From: an uncultured Clostridia bacterium
GTDB taxonomy: Bacteria > Bacillota > Clostridia > Christensenellales > Aristaeellaceae
DNA length: 9,359 nucleotides
Reading direction: 5' to 3'
Assembly (NCBI GenBank): GCA_946534455.1
Contig: CAMNCR010000117.1
Location: forward strand, 1 to 9,359
Both the position numbers and the translations under genes were made by a program. Below are positions 1 to 9,359 of this stretch, in pieces (position 1 is the stretch's first letter; the number at the start of each line of letters is the position of its first letter). Below the pieces are notes generated by a model. It made no database searches and was not told the DNA's origin. It was given only the letters and a program-made list of their open reading frames with translations.

Positions 1-341
1 CGCGCCTGCATCCGCTTCGCCACACCGGCGGTATCCAGAGCACCGCGGATGATGTGATAACGAACGCCGGGCAGATCCCGCACACGACCGCCACGGATCA
101 GCACAACGCTATGCTCCTGCAGGTTGTGACCGATACCGGGGATGTAGCAGGTACCTTCGATGGAGTTCGTCAGGCGGATTCTCGCGATCTTCCGCAGAGC
201 GGAATTGGGCTTCTTGGGCGTCTGTGTTTTAACGCTCAGGCAAACACCGCGCTTCTGCGGGCAGCCCTGCAGAATCGGAGCGGTGGGCTTTTTGGCAGCC
301 CGTTCACGGCCCTTACGGACAAGCTGATTAATTGTGGGCAT
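1..341 (-). CDS. rpsL: 30S ribosomal protein S12 (partial, 3' end outside window)
   Basis: S12 sits at the decoding centre of the small ribosomal subunit and helps control translational accuracy. The translation starts MPTINQLVRKG and contains the family signatures TPKKPNSALRK (residues 41-51), GHNLQEHSVVLIRGG (71-85), DLPGVRYH and RGALDTAGV; 113 full codons are visible and about ten are missing. It is the short form, without the N-terminal insertion of some Bacilli. The start is the ATG at 341-339, seven bases after AGGAGG. K43 and K44 of the PKKP loop are kept, but residue 88 is Arg (codon CGG) where most species have Lys (E. coli K87, M. tuberculosis K88). D89, the usual RimO methylthiolation site, is present. 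Codon use favours GGT, CGT, GTT and GCT, as expected of a highly expressed gene. ybxF lies 74 bases upstream, so co-transcription is likely. Confidence 0.97.
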   Translation of the reverse strand, partial: MPTINQLVRKGRERAAKKPTAPILQGCPQKRGVCLSVKTQTPKKPNSALRKIARIRLTNSIEGTCYIPGIGHNLQEHSVVLIRGGRVRDLPGVRYHIIRGALDTAGVAKRMQA

Positions 342-361
342 GAGAGCACCTCCTGAATAAT

Positions 362-389
362 ATCCTCAAGACCCCGCAACCCTCAGGAT
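362..389 (-). other. stem-loop in the ybxF-rpsL intergenic leader
   Basis: In the 74-base gap between ybxF and rpsL the minus-strand transcript can fold ATCCT-G-AGG against CTT-G-AGGAT, an 8-bp stem with one G:G mismatch, one G:U pair and a 10-base loop. It ends a few bases upstream of the rpsL Shine-Dalgarno sequence. It could influence rpsL translation or RNA processing between the two genes. No U-run follows, so it is not a standard terminator. It may be chance. Confidence 0.3.
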
Positions 390-415
390 CTTACAGGCTA
401 ATAAAATGGGTGAAG

Positions 416-658
416 TTACCTGAGCAGTCCGGCCGCGGCGGTGGGCACCGCCACCCCACAGACCATCCCAAGCTCCTTCATGGACGCAACCCGCACACAG
501 GGCACCCCGGCGGCCTCCGCCGCCCGGACCACCTGCTGATAGATGAAGGTATCCGCGTCCGTCGCCGCGTAGACCCGGGCAAGGTCTCCGGTTTTCAGCG
601 CACGCAGCACCTGTTTGGTTCCAACCACACGGCGACCGCCGGCTTTCAAAGCTTCCAC
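416..658 (-). CDS. ybxF: L7Ae/L30e/Gadd45-family K-turn RNA-binding protein, YbxF-like
   Basis: This is an 80-residue protein of the bacterial L7Ae-like family (YbxF and YlxQ in Bacillus), small basic proteins that bind kink-turn RNAs and have been linked to the ribosome. It shows the family pattern in order: VVGTKQVLRALKTGDLARVY (residues 11-30), AATDAD (31-36), then GVPCVRV and SMKELGMVCGV, aligning over its whole length with what I recall of B. subtilis YbxF (82 residues). The reading frame is open to an ATG at 748, but that lies upstream of the predicted transcription start. I chose the GTG at 658-656, nine bases after AGGAGG (673-668), which gives the usual length. It precedes rpsL in the same orientation, as in most Firmicutes, but rpoC is not its upstream neighbour here. 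Regulation is likely from the promoter at 739-767 and possibly the hairpin at 685-710. Confidence 0.9.
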   Translation of the reverse strand: MEALKAGGRRVVGTKQVLRALKTGDLARVYAATDADTFIYQQVVRAAEAAGVPCVRVASMKELGMVCGVAVPTAAAGLLR

Positions 659-684
659 CCTGCCAGACCTCCTCCCTCGCCCGG

Positions 685-710
685 AAAAGCGCACCCGAAA
701 AAGGCGCACC
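685..710 (-). terminator. terminator-like hairpin in the ybxF-rpsL leader (possible attenuator)
   Basis: On the minus-strand transcript GGTGCGCC (710-703) can pair with GGTGCGCT (695-688) through Watson-Crick and several G:U pairs, around a 7-base loop TTTTTCG, and is followed by TTTT. The two arms also read as a near-direct repeat. The element lies between the predicted transcription start (about 732) and the ybxF ribosome binding site. If active it would attenuate the ribosomal-protein transcript rather than end the MutS-like gene. The U-run is short and the G:U pairs weaken the stem. Confidence 0.35.
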
Positions 711-738
711 GATCCATCAGGCATACGGCAACTTGGGT

Positions 739-767
739 ATATTATCATGCAATCCTTTGCTTGTCAA
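739..767 (-). promoter_or_regulatory. sigma-A type promoter for ybxF-rpsL
   Basis: Read on the minus strand there is an exact TTGACA -35 box (767-762), a 17-base spacer and a TAATAT -10 box (744-739). An overlapping GATAAT would give a 15-base spacer. Transcription would start near 732, leaving a leader of about 74 bases. It lies in the gap after the MutS-like gene and makes ybxF-rpsL independent of that gene. I see no convincing terminator for the MutS-like gene in 768-799, so read-through is possible. Confidence 0.75.
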
Positions 768-799
768 CGTTTTTCTGAATATTTCCGGCAGCCGATTGT

Positions 800-2506
800 T
801 TATGCCATCAGCTGCTCATAGGTGACGCCGTATTTTTCCGCGATATCCCGGGCGTAGGAGGATCCCTCCGGCGGAGCAAGCTCCAGGCGGAAGGAGCGCT
901 GATGCCCCTCGGAGCGAACGGTCAGGGAACAGGCTCCCGCAAATTCCCCGGCATGCTCCGGAGCGGTCAGATCCATCGCCAGCTTGTGCATATGCGTATT
1001 GTAGATGCAGCGACTTCCCCTGCGCAGCAGCGCTTTGACCGCGTCCGTCGCGATATAGTAGCCTTCCTCAAAGGAAGTGGTGGAAAAGGATTCATTGAGC
1101 AGCATCAGGCTCCGGTCCGTGCACTGGCCGAACTGCTCCCGGAAGCGGCGGCATTCCTCCCCCAGCCGTCCCAGATCCAGCGTTCTGTCCTCGTCGGCCG
1201 GGAAATGCGTCAGCACGCAATCCGCCGGAACATAGGCAAACCGCTTCGCGGGGACATACAGTCCTCCCTGCGCCAGCAGGAACAACTGGCCGACAGCCTG
1301 GGTGACCGTGGTTTTCCCGCCCCGGTTCGCGCCGGTCAGCAGATAGATCCGGTGTTCTCCGTCAAACGACAGATCGTTCCGCACGGTGGTTTCGGGGGAT
1401 TCCACCAGCGTCAGTTTCAGATTATAGAAGCCCTGGGCTGTCATTCCTGCCTCCGGTTCGTCCAGCGCCTCCGGCCTGCAGAACGTCCAGCCTTCCTTCT
1501 CCCTTTTCTCCCAGTACTCCGCCCAGCGAATGTAATACACCAGCTCCGGAATCAGATCCGCCACTTCCCGGATGCTGATGGCGGCGTAGCGGTTCAGCAC
1601 CTCCCGCAGCTTCCGGACCAGGGACGAGAGCAGGTGCGTCAGCGCGGAGTCCATGGTTCGGGTCAGATCCCGCGCCCCGTCCGCGTCCGGCACATTGGCC
1701 ATGGTCATGGCCAGCAGCGGATTGCGCATCCGCACCGTGGTCCTGACCAGCTCCCGCGCCTTCTCTCCCACGATGGATCCCGCGCTGTCCGCGGGCTGCC
1801 AGCTCATGGAGCCGTTCCATTCCTCCGTGGGCTGAATCTGATCCTTCCGCGTGAGGGCCTCCGCAAAATGCTGCAGCAGCCCGGAGCGGGTAAAGGGCCT
1901 GCTGTTGACGGACACCAGCCCCGCCTGGACCGGTTCAAACCGCTCATTCAGGTTCAGCCCGACCGTCACGCTTTTCACGCTGTTCGTCGTCGCCTGGAGG
2001 GCGGCGATGTCCTTCTTCAGCCCCTCAAAGCCGCTGTTCTCCCAGATGGCGTGAATGTCTTCCCGCAGCTGCCGGAGTCCGGCCGACCGCAGGCCCGCGT
2101 CCCGGAGGCATTCCTCCATCGCCTCCACCGTGGCGATATAGTCCCGCAGCTCATCCAGACGGTGAATCAGGTCCCATACGCCGATTCCCTCCTCCGAGGA
2201 GCGGCGGGTCGCGCCGAAGTCGTTGAGAAATTTCACATGATCCAGCAGAGAAAGCAGCTTTTCCCGGATTTCCGGGTGATGATACAGGTCGTCAAAGACC
2301 TCCGCCCGGTATCTTGCCACCCCCGGATCCGGAGACAGGCTCCGCAGCACCTGCAGGATCATCGCCTGCTCCCGGGGCTCCGCGGTCACCTTCTGGCACA
2401 GCGCGTCCAGCCCCAGGTCGTGCATCGTCTCGTCCGACATGGCCCGGTATTCGATTCGGTCCTGATCCGGAAAGAGGATCGTCAGCTTCGCCCGCTCTGC
2501 GCCCAT
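800..2506 (-). CDS. MutS-like ATPase (MutS core and ATPase domain V only)
   Basis: This 568-residue protein resembles the helical core plus C-terminal ABC-type ATPase of MutS proteins. Residues 1-370 are mainly helical, with no MutS domain I and no FxE mismatch-reading motif. The ATPase follows: YLLTGANRGGKTT Walker A (388-400), LMLLNESFSTTS as Walker B and dimer loop (467-478), and YNTHMHKLA (502-510) resembling the MutS H-loop. The Walker B aspartate is Asn471, followed by the catalytic Glu472. There is no Smr nuclease domain as in MutS2, no signal peptide and no membrane segment, so it should be cytoplasmic. The ATG at 2506 follows AAAAGGAGA by seven bases. It starts 24 bases after the stop of the MBL gene, suggesting one transcript. 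It is about two thirds the length of real MutS. I infer a DNA-binding or remodelling ATPase, not canonical mismatch repair; substrate unknown. Confidence 0.85.
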   Translation of the reverse strand: MGAERAKLTILFPDQDRIEYRAMSDETMHDLGLDALCQKVTAEPREQAMILQVLRSLSPDPGVARYRAEVFDDLYHHPEIREKLLSLLDHVKFLNDFGATRRSSEEGIGVWDLIHRLDELRDYIATVEAMEECLRDAGLRSAGLRQLREDIHAIWENSGFEGLKKDIAALQATTNSVKSVTVGLNLNERFEPVQAGLVSVNSRPFTRSGLLQHFAEALTRKDQIQPTEEWNGSMSWQPADSAGSIVGEKARELVRTTVRMRNPLLAMTMANVPDADGARDLTRTMDSALTHLLSSLVRKLREVLNRYAAISIREVADLIPELVYYIRWAEYWEKREKEGWTFCRPEALDEPEAGMTAQGFYNLKLTLVESPETTVRNDLSFDGEHRIYLLTGANRGGKTTVTQAVGQLFLLAQGGLYVPAKRFAYVPADCVLTHFPADEDRTLDLGRLGEECRRFREQFGQCTDRSLMLLNESFSTTSFEEGYYIATDAVKALLRRGSRCIYNTHMHKLAMDLTAPEHAGEFAGACSLTVRSEGHQRSFRLELAPPEGSSYARDIAEKYGVTYEQLMA

Positions 2507-2530
2507 GAAGATGTCTCCTTTTCTCCCGCT

Positions 2531-3460
2531 TTATTTCACTTCAATCGGTACGTATTCACAGACCCAGTGCTTCCCGTCCGTCGCCAGCCGGAGGAAGATT
2601 TTATCCCGGTTGGTGTAGACCATGTTGACCCCGTGAAGCCCGAGGTAGTAATAGGATTCCCCGTACTGCCGGTAATTGGTGATCACCGCCAGCTTCGGAG
2701 CCACCGCCTCCAGGTATTCATCCACCAGCCCCAGCTTTCCGTGATGAGGATATTTCAGCACGTCCGCCTTCAGCGCCTCCGCTCCGACGCGCTCCAGCAG
2801 GGCCCTCTGCCCCGGCTTTTCCATATCCCCGGTAAAGAGCATGCTGCGCTCCCCGAACCGGAGCATCATCTGAGCGCTCTGCTCGTTCATGCGGAGCGTT
2901 TCCTCCGTGTTCTGCCAGACGTGCAGCGACACCTTTCCGTCGCCCATCGCAAAGTCGTCCCCGTCGGCATAGTGTTCCACGGTGATCCCCCGCTCCCCCG
3001 CCAGAGTCATGGCCTGCTTCATATGCTCTGTGGCATCCTCCGGAAAGCAGATCAGCAGCTCCTCCACGTGCGCCACGTCGTCAATCAGGGCCAGGCCGCT
3101 CAGATGATCGTGGTGAGGATGGGAATTGAACAGTTTTTCCACCCGGGTGATTCCCAGCTGTCTGAGCAGCAGCGCGGCTCGTTTGGCGGCCCGTTCGTCC
3201 CCGCAGTCAATCATCCAGGCATGGCCCTGATACAGCAGCACCGAGGCATCCGCGTCCCGGATATCCGGCATCCAGATTTCCAGCAGCTCCGCTTCCGGAT
3301 CAAAGGCGAAATCCTTCCAGAGATTCGGATGGGTCGCCCATTCCACGACCACCGGAAAGGTCTTTTCCTCCTCCACCAGCTCCGCTGCGGCCGTTCCCGC
3401 CACCAGCAGCATGCACAGCAGAAGTACCGTCATCCTTCTCCGAAAAAAAACAGACTTCAA
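2531..3460 (-). CDS. secreted ComEC-like metallo-beta-lactamase-fold hydrolase
   Basis: This 309-residue protein has an export signal: basic MKSVFFRRR, a hydrophobic stretch at residues 10-22, then TAAA before a charged mature start, consistent with signal peptidase I cleavage near residue 26. No lipobox cysteine is present. The MBL fold shows the two-metal motif SHPHHDHLSG (113-122, with H114, H116, D118, H119), the LFTGDME motif (209-214, D212) and KYPHHG (236-241). This order matches the C-terminal MBL domain of the DNA-uptake protein ComEC and its stand-alone relatives, for which a nuclease or phosphodiesterase role is proposed. No ComEC membrane domain is present. The start is TTG at 3460-3458, with AAGGGGG seven bases upstream; the ATG at residue 10 would lose the basic n-region and has a purine run immediately against it. 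It is divergent from rpoB and probably co-transcribed with the MutS-like gene. Substrate unknown. Confidence 0.87.
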   Translation of the reverse strand: MKSVFFRRRMTVLLLCMLLVAGTAAAELVEEEKTFPVVVEWATHPNLWKDFAFDPEAELLEIWMPDIRDADASVLLYQGHAWMIDCGDERAAKRAALLLRQLGITRVEKLFNSHPHHDHLSGLALIDDVAHVEELLICFPEDATEHMKQAMTLAGERGITVEHYADGDDFAMGDGKVSLHVWQNTEETLRMNEQSAQMMLRFGERSMLFTGDMEKPGQRALLERVGAEALKADVLKYPHHGKLGLVDEYLEAVAPKLAVITNYRQYGESYYYLGLHGVNMVYTNRDKIFLRLATDGKHWVCEYVPIEVK

Positions 3461-3489
3461 ACAGGATCCCCCTTCTTGCAGCCTTGCGA

Positions 3490-3520
3490 ATTATATAATA
3501 GGAAATAATACGATTTTACA
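3490..3520 (-). promoter_or_regulatory. possible promoter for the MBL/MutS-like unit
   Basis: The minus strand has a perfect TATAAT (3495-3490) in an AT-rich stretch, about 30 bases before the TTG start, which leaves just enough leader for the ribosome binding site at 3474-3466. No good -35 box exists: TAAAAT at 17 bases or TGTAAA at 19 bases are the best matches. It would be a weak or activator-dependent promoter. Confidence 0.35.
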
Positions 3521-3539
3521 TCTTTCAGGGCAGAAATCA

Positions 3540-3568
3540 TTGACACCCGCACAAATCCATGATAAACT
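3540..3568 (+). promoter_or_regulatory. sigma-A type promoter for rpoBC
   Basis: An exact TTGACA (3540-3545), a 17-base spacer and TAAACT (3563-3568) form a promoter; the spacer ends in TGA, giving an extended -10 (TGn). Transcription would begin near 3575, leaving a leader of about 134 bases before the rpoB ATG. A dedicated promoter fits the absence of rplJ-rplL upstream. The -10 box matches consensus at four of six positions. Confidence 0.65.
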
Positions 3569-3575
3569 TTATGAT

Positions 3576-3598
3576 TGCATCAGTATCGTCACGATGCA
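3576..3598 (+). repeat. inverted repeat at the predicted 5' end of the rpoBC transcript
   Basis: TGCATC (3576-3581) and GATGCA (3593-3598) form a perfect 6-bp inverted repeat around 11 bases. An alternative, overlapping palindrome ATCGT-C-ACGAT lies at 3585-3595. Starting at about +1 of the predicted transcript, it could be an operator or a 5' stabilising hairpin. It may be chance. Confidence 0.3.
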
Positions 3599-3629
3599 CG
3601 GTTCAACCTCTTGCAGCGCCTATTTTACA

Positions 3630-3659
3630 CAGTTTTTCAGGAATTGCAAGCAGTTTTTC
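3630..3659 (+). repeat. paired CAGTTTTTC direct repeats in the rpoB leader
   Basis: The 9-base word CAGTTTTTC occurs at 3630-3638 and again at 3651-3659, 21 bases apart, close to two DNA helical turns. CTTGCA (3610-3615) and TGCAAG (3645-3650) also form a 6-bp inverted repeat around the first copy. No known regulator site is recognised. Confidence 0.3.
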
Positions 3660-3708
3660 TCCGTGCCGGACTGAGCTGGTCGGATTGAATAAGGGGTGAT
3701 TTCAGAAA

Positions 3709-7584
<3,876 letters not shown>

Positions 7585-7613
7585 TGTTGACCCCGCGCCA
7601 AATGAATGAATGT

Positions 7614-7621
7614 GGAGGGAG
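7614..7621 (+). promoter_or_regulatory. ribosome binding site that fixes the TTG start of rpoC
   Basis: GGAGGGAG lies eight bases before the TTG at 7630. Two in-frame alternatives exist upstream, ATG 7606 and GTG 7621, but the first has no purine-rich site before it and the second overlaps this one. The TTG start gives MFELSNLDSIQIG, matching the usual N-terminus of clostridial RpoC. Confidence 0.8.
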
Positions 7622-7629
7622 TGTGCCCC

Positions 7630-9359
7630 TTGTTCGAACTTTCTAATTTGGATTCCATTCAGATCGGTATGGCCTCCCCGGAGCAGATCCTCGCCTGGTC
7701 CCATGGCGAGGTGACCAAGCCGGAGACCATTAACTACCGGACCCTCAAGCCTGAGCGGGACGGCCTCTACTGCGAGCGCATCTTCGGGCCCACCAAGGAC
7801 TGGGAGTGCAACTGCGGCAAGTATAAGCGCATCAAGTTCAAGGATAAGGACAAAATCTGCGATAAGTGCGGCGTCCAGGTCACCCGCGCCAAGGTCCGCC
7901 GGGAGCGCATGGGCCATATCGAGCTCGCCGCCCCCGTCAGCCATATCTGGTATTTCAAGGGCATTCCCTCCCGCATGGGCATGCTCCTGGATATCTCCCC
8001 CCGGAATCTCGAAAAGGTGCTCTATTTTGCCAATTTCATCGTCCTCGATCCCGGCAATGCCGACGAGACCGGCCTCAAGAAGCTGGACCTCATCAACGAT
8101 GCCCGCTATCGGGAAATCGAGGCCCGCTGCGGCAAGGGCTCCTTCGTCGCCAAAATGGGCGCCGAGGCCATCCGGGACCTGCTCATGGAGCTGGATCTGG
8201 ACAAGATGTCCGCCGACCTGAAGGCGGAAATCGCCGCCCTCGCCGAAAAGGAACGGGACCGGGAGACCGAGGGCCAGAAGCGCGCCCGCGCCGTCAAGCG
8301 CCTGGAGGTCGTCGAATCCTTCCGCACCAGCCATAACCGGCCGGAGTGGATGATTCTCACCGTCGTCCCCGTCATCCCGCCGGACCTGCGCCCCCTCATT
8401 CAGCTGGACGGCGGCCGCTTCGCCACCTCCGACCTCAATGATCTCTATCGCCGGGTCATCAACCGGAATAACCGCCTCAAGCGCCTCCTGGAGCTCGGCG
8501 CCCCGGATATCATCGTCCGCAATGAAAAGCGCATGCTCCAGGAATCCGTCGATGCCCTCATCGATAACGGCCGCCGCGGCCGCCCGGTCACGGGCCCCGG
8601 CAACCGCGCCCTGAAGTCCCTCTCGGATCTCCTTCGCGGCAAGCAGGGCCGCTTCCGCCAGAACCTCCTGGGCAAGCGCGTGGACTATTCCGGCCGCAGC
8701 GTCATCGTCGTCGGCCCCGAGCTCAAGCTCTATCAGTGCGGCCTCCCCAAGGAGATGGCCCTCGAGCTCTTCAAGCCCTTCGTCATGGAGCGCCTCGTCA
8801 ATCTGAAGCTCTCCCATAACGTGAAGTCCGCCAAGCGCGCCGTCGAAAAGGTCCGCCCCGAGGTCTGGGATATCCTCGAGGAGGTCATCCGGGATCATCC
8901 CGTCCTCCTCAACCGCGCCCCGACCCTCCATCGCCTCGGCATTCAGGCCTTCGAGCCCATCCTCGTCGAGGGCAAGGCCATCAAGCTCCATCCCCTGGCC
9001 TGCACCGCCTTCAACGCGGACTTCGACGGCGACCAGATGGCCGTCCACGTCCCCCTCTCCATGGAGGCCCAGGCCGAGGCCCGCTTCCTCATGCTCGCCC
9101 ATAACAACATCCTCAAGCCCCAGGACGGCCGCCCCGTCATTTCGCCCTCTCAGGATATGGTCATCGGCTGCTATTATCTGACCATCGTCAATGAGAACGC
9201 CAAGGGCAAGGGCCGGGTCTTCGCCTCCGAGGATGAGGCCATCATGGCCTATTCCCTCGAGCAGATCACCCTCCAGACCCCCATTAAGGTGCGCATCGAG
9301 CGCGAGTTCAACGGCCAGAAGGGCCATAAGCTCATCGACACGACCCTCGGCCGCCTGAT
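7630..9359 (+). CDS. rpoC: DNA-directed RNA polymerase subunit beta' (partial, 3' end outside window)
   Basis: Beta' carries the catalytic magnesium site of RNA polymerase. About 576 codons are visible, roughly the first half of a Firmicute RpoC. In order: ASPEQILAWSHGEV with KPETINYRTLKPERDGLYCE; a zinc ribbon with C-N-C and C-D-K-C pairs; RMGHIELAAPVSHIWYFKGIPSRMG; PPDLRPLIQLDGGRFATSDLNDLYRRVINRN containing the lid and rudder region; GKQGRFRQNLLGKRVDYSGRSVIVVGP; HPVLLNRAPTLHRLGIQAFEP; and the absolutely conserved NADFDGD (462-468), whose three aspartates bind the catalytic magnesium. Bridge helix and trigger loop lie beyond the edge. No large insertion is seen in this half. Codons are almost uniformly C-ending in the four-fold families, like the 3' half of rpoB and unlike rpsL. 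It is read in the same frame phase as rpoB and is surely co-transcribed with it. Confidence 0.98.
   Translation, partial: MFELSNLDSIQIGMASPEQILAWSHGEVTKPETINYRTLKPERDGLYCERIFGPTKDWECNCGKYKRIKFKDKDKICDKCGVQVTRAKVRRERMGHIELAAPVSHIWYFKGIPSRMGMLLDISPRNLEKVLYFANFIVLDPGNADETGLKKLDLINDARYREIEARCGKGSFVAKMGAEAIRDLLMELDLDKMSADLKAEIAALAEKERDRETEGQKRARAVKRLEVVESFRTSHNRPEWMILTVVPVIPPDLRPLIQLDGGRFATSDLNDLYRRVINRNNRLKRLLELGAPDIIVRNEKRMLQESVDALIDNGRRGRPVTGPGNRALKSLSDLLRGKQGRFRQNLLGKRVDYSGRSVIVVGPELKLYQCGLPKEMALELFKPFVMERLVNLKLSHNVKSAKRAVEKVRPEVWDILEEVIRDHPVLLNRAPTLHRLGIQAFEPILVEGKAIKLHPLACTAFNADFDGDQMAVHVPLSMEAQAEARFLMLAHNNILKPQDGRPVISPSQDMVIGCYYLTIVNENAKGKGRVFASEDEAIMAYSLEQITLQTPIKVRIEREFNGQKGHKLIDTTLGRL

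Noticed and set aside
54..356. A 100-codon plus-strand frame antisense to rpsL
   Set aside because: The opposite strand encodes unmistakable S12, so this is a shadow frame.
659..748. A longer 110-residue start for the ybxF-like gene
   Set aside because: The extra 30 residues are translated from the predicted leader, the ATG lies upstream of the likely transcription start, and the GTG at 658 has a strong binding site and gives the family length.
410..778. A 122-codon plus-strand frame over ybxF and its leader
   Set aside because: It is antisense to the L7Ae-family gene and its promoter and has a His/Pro/Arg-rich composition without motifs.
768..799. A terminator for the MutS-like gene
   Set aside because: Only a 3-bp CGG/CCG stem is visible after the stop codon, and the later T-rich words lie in the promoter of ybxF.
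800..2506. Calling the ATPase gene mutS or mutS2
   Set aside because: The protein is too short, lacks the mismatch-reading N-terminal domain of MutS and the Smr nuclease domain of MutS2, and has an Asn-Glu Walker B.
3494..3499. A perfect TATAAT on the plus strand upstream of rpoB
   Set aside because: The nearest -35-like word (TTGCAG) is only 12 bases away, and the TTGACA/TAAACT pair at 3540-3568 is better spaced.
902..3508. An 868-codon plus-strand open frame over the MutS-like and MBL genes
   Set aside because: It is an antisense shadow: it runs across two well-supported genes and their spacer, is rich in Arg, Pro, His and Gln, and shows no recognisable motif.

Overview
The window looks like a GC-rich member of the Clostridia (Bacillota). 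RpoB starts MVHEVHMGKLRDRMSF, RpoC starts MFEL and carries a zinc ribbon of the Firmicute type. A small L7Ae-family protein of the YbxF type sits directly upstream of rpsL, as in that phylum. Strong AGGAGG-like ribosome binding sites and exact TTGACA promoter boxes fit as well. I cannot fix family or genus from the sequence alone.

Layout. Positions 1-341 hold most of rpsL (ribosomal protein S12), minus strand, cut by the window edge. Upstream of it is a ybxF-like RNA-binding protein gene (416-658, minus). This pair has its own promoter (739-767), followed by a short leader with a terminator-like hairpin. Next on the minus strand is a two-gene unit: a secreted ComEC-like metallo-beta-lactamase-fold protein (2531-3460) followed after 24 bases by a MutS-type ATPase (800-2506). 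A 248-base divergent intergenic region (3461-3708) holds promoters facing both ways. Then rpoB (3709-7584) and the first 576 codons of rpoC (7630 to the edge) run on the plus strand.

How it works together. rpoB and rpoC encode the two large catalytic subunits of RNA polymerase; rpsL and ybxF encode ribosome components. In most Firmicutes rpoB-rpoC-ybxF-rpsL form one co-directional string, normally behind rplJ-rplL. Here that string is broken: rpoBC points one way, ybxF-rpsL the other, and the MBL/MutS-like unit lies between them.

Points of most interest. (1) Synonymous codon choice changes strikingly inside rpoB, from mixed, to G-ending, to almost uniformly C-ending codons, and the last style continues through rpoC. 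(2) S12 has arginine at the position homologous to K87/K88, where K-to-R substitutions confer streptomycin resistance in other bacteria. (3) RpoB ends in a roughly 90-residue tail whose last 43 residues are nearly half acidic. (4) The MutS-like ATPase has Asn-Glu instead of Asp-Glu in its Walker B motif and lacks mismatch-recognition features. I see no tRNA or rRNA genes, insertion sequences or CRISPR arrays.
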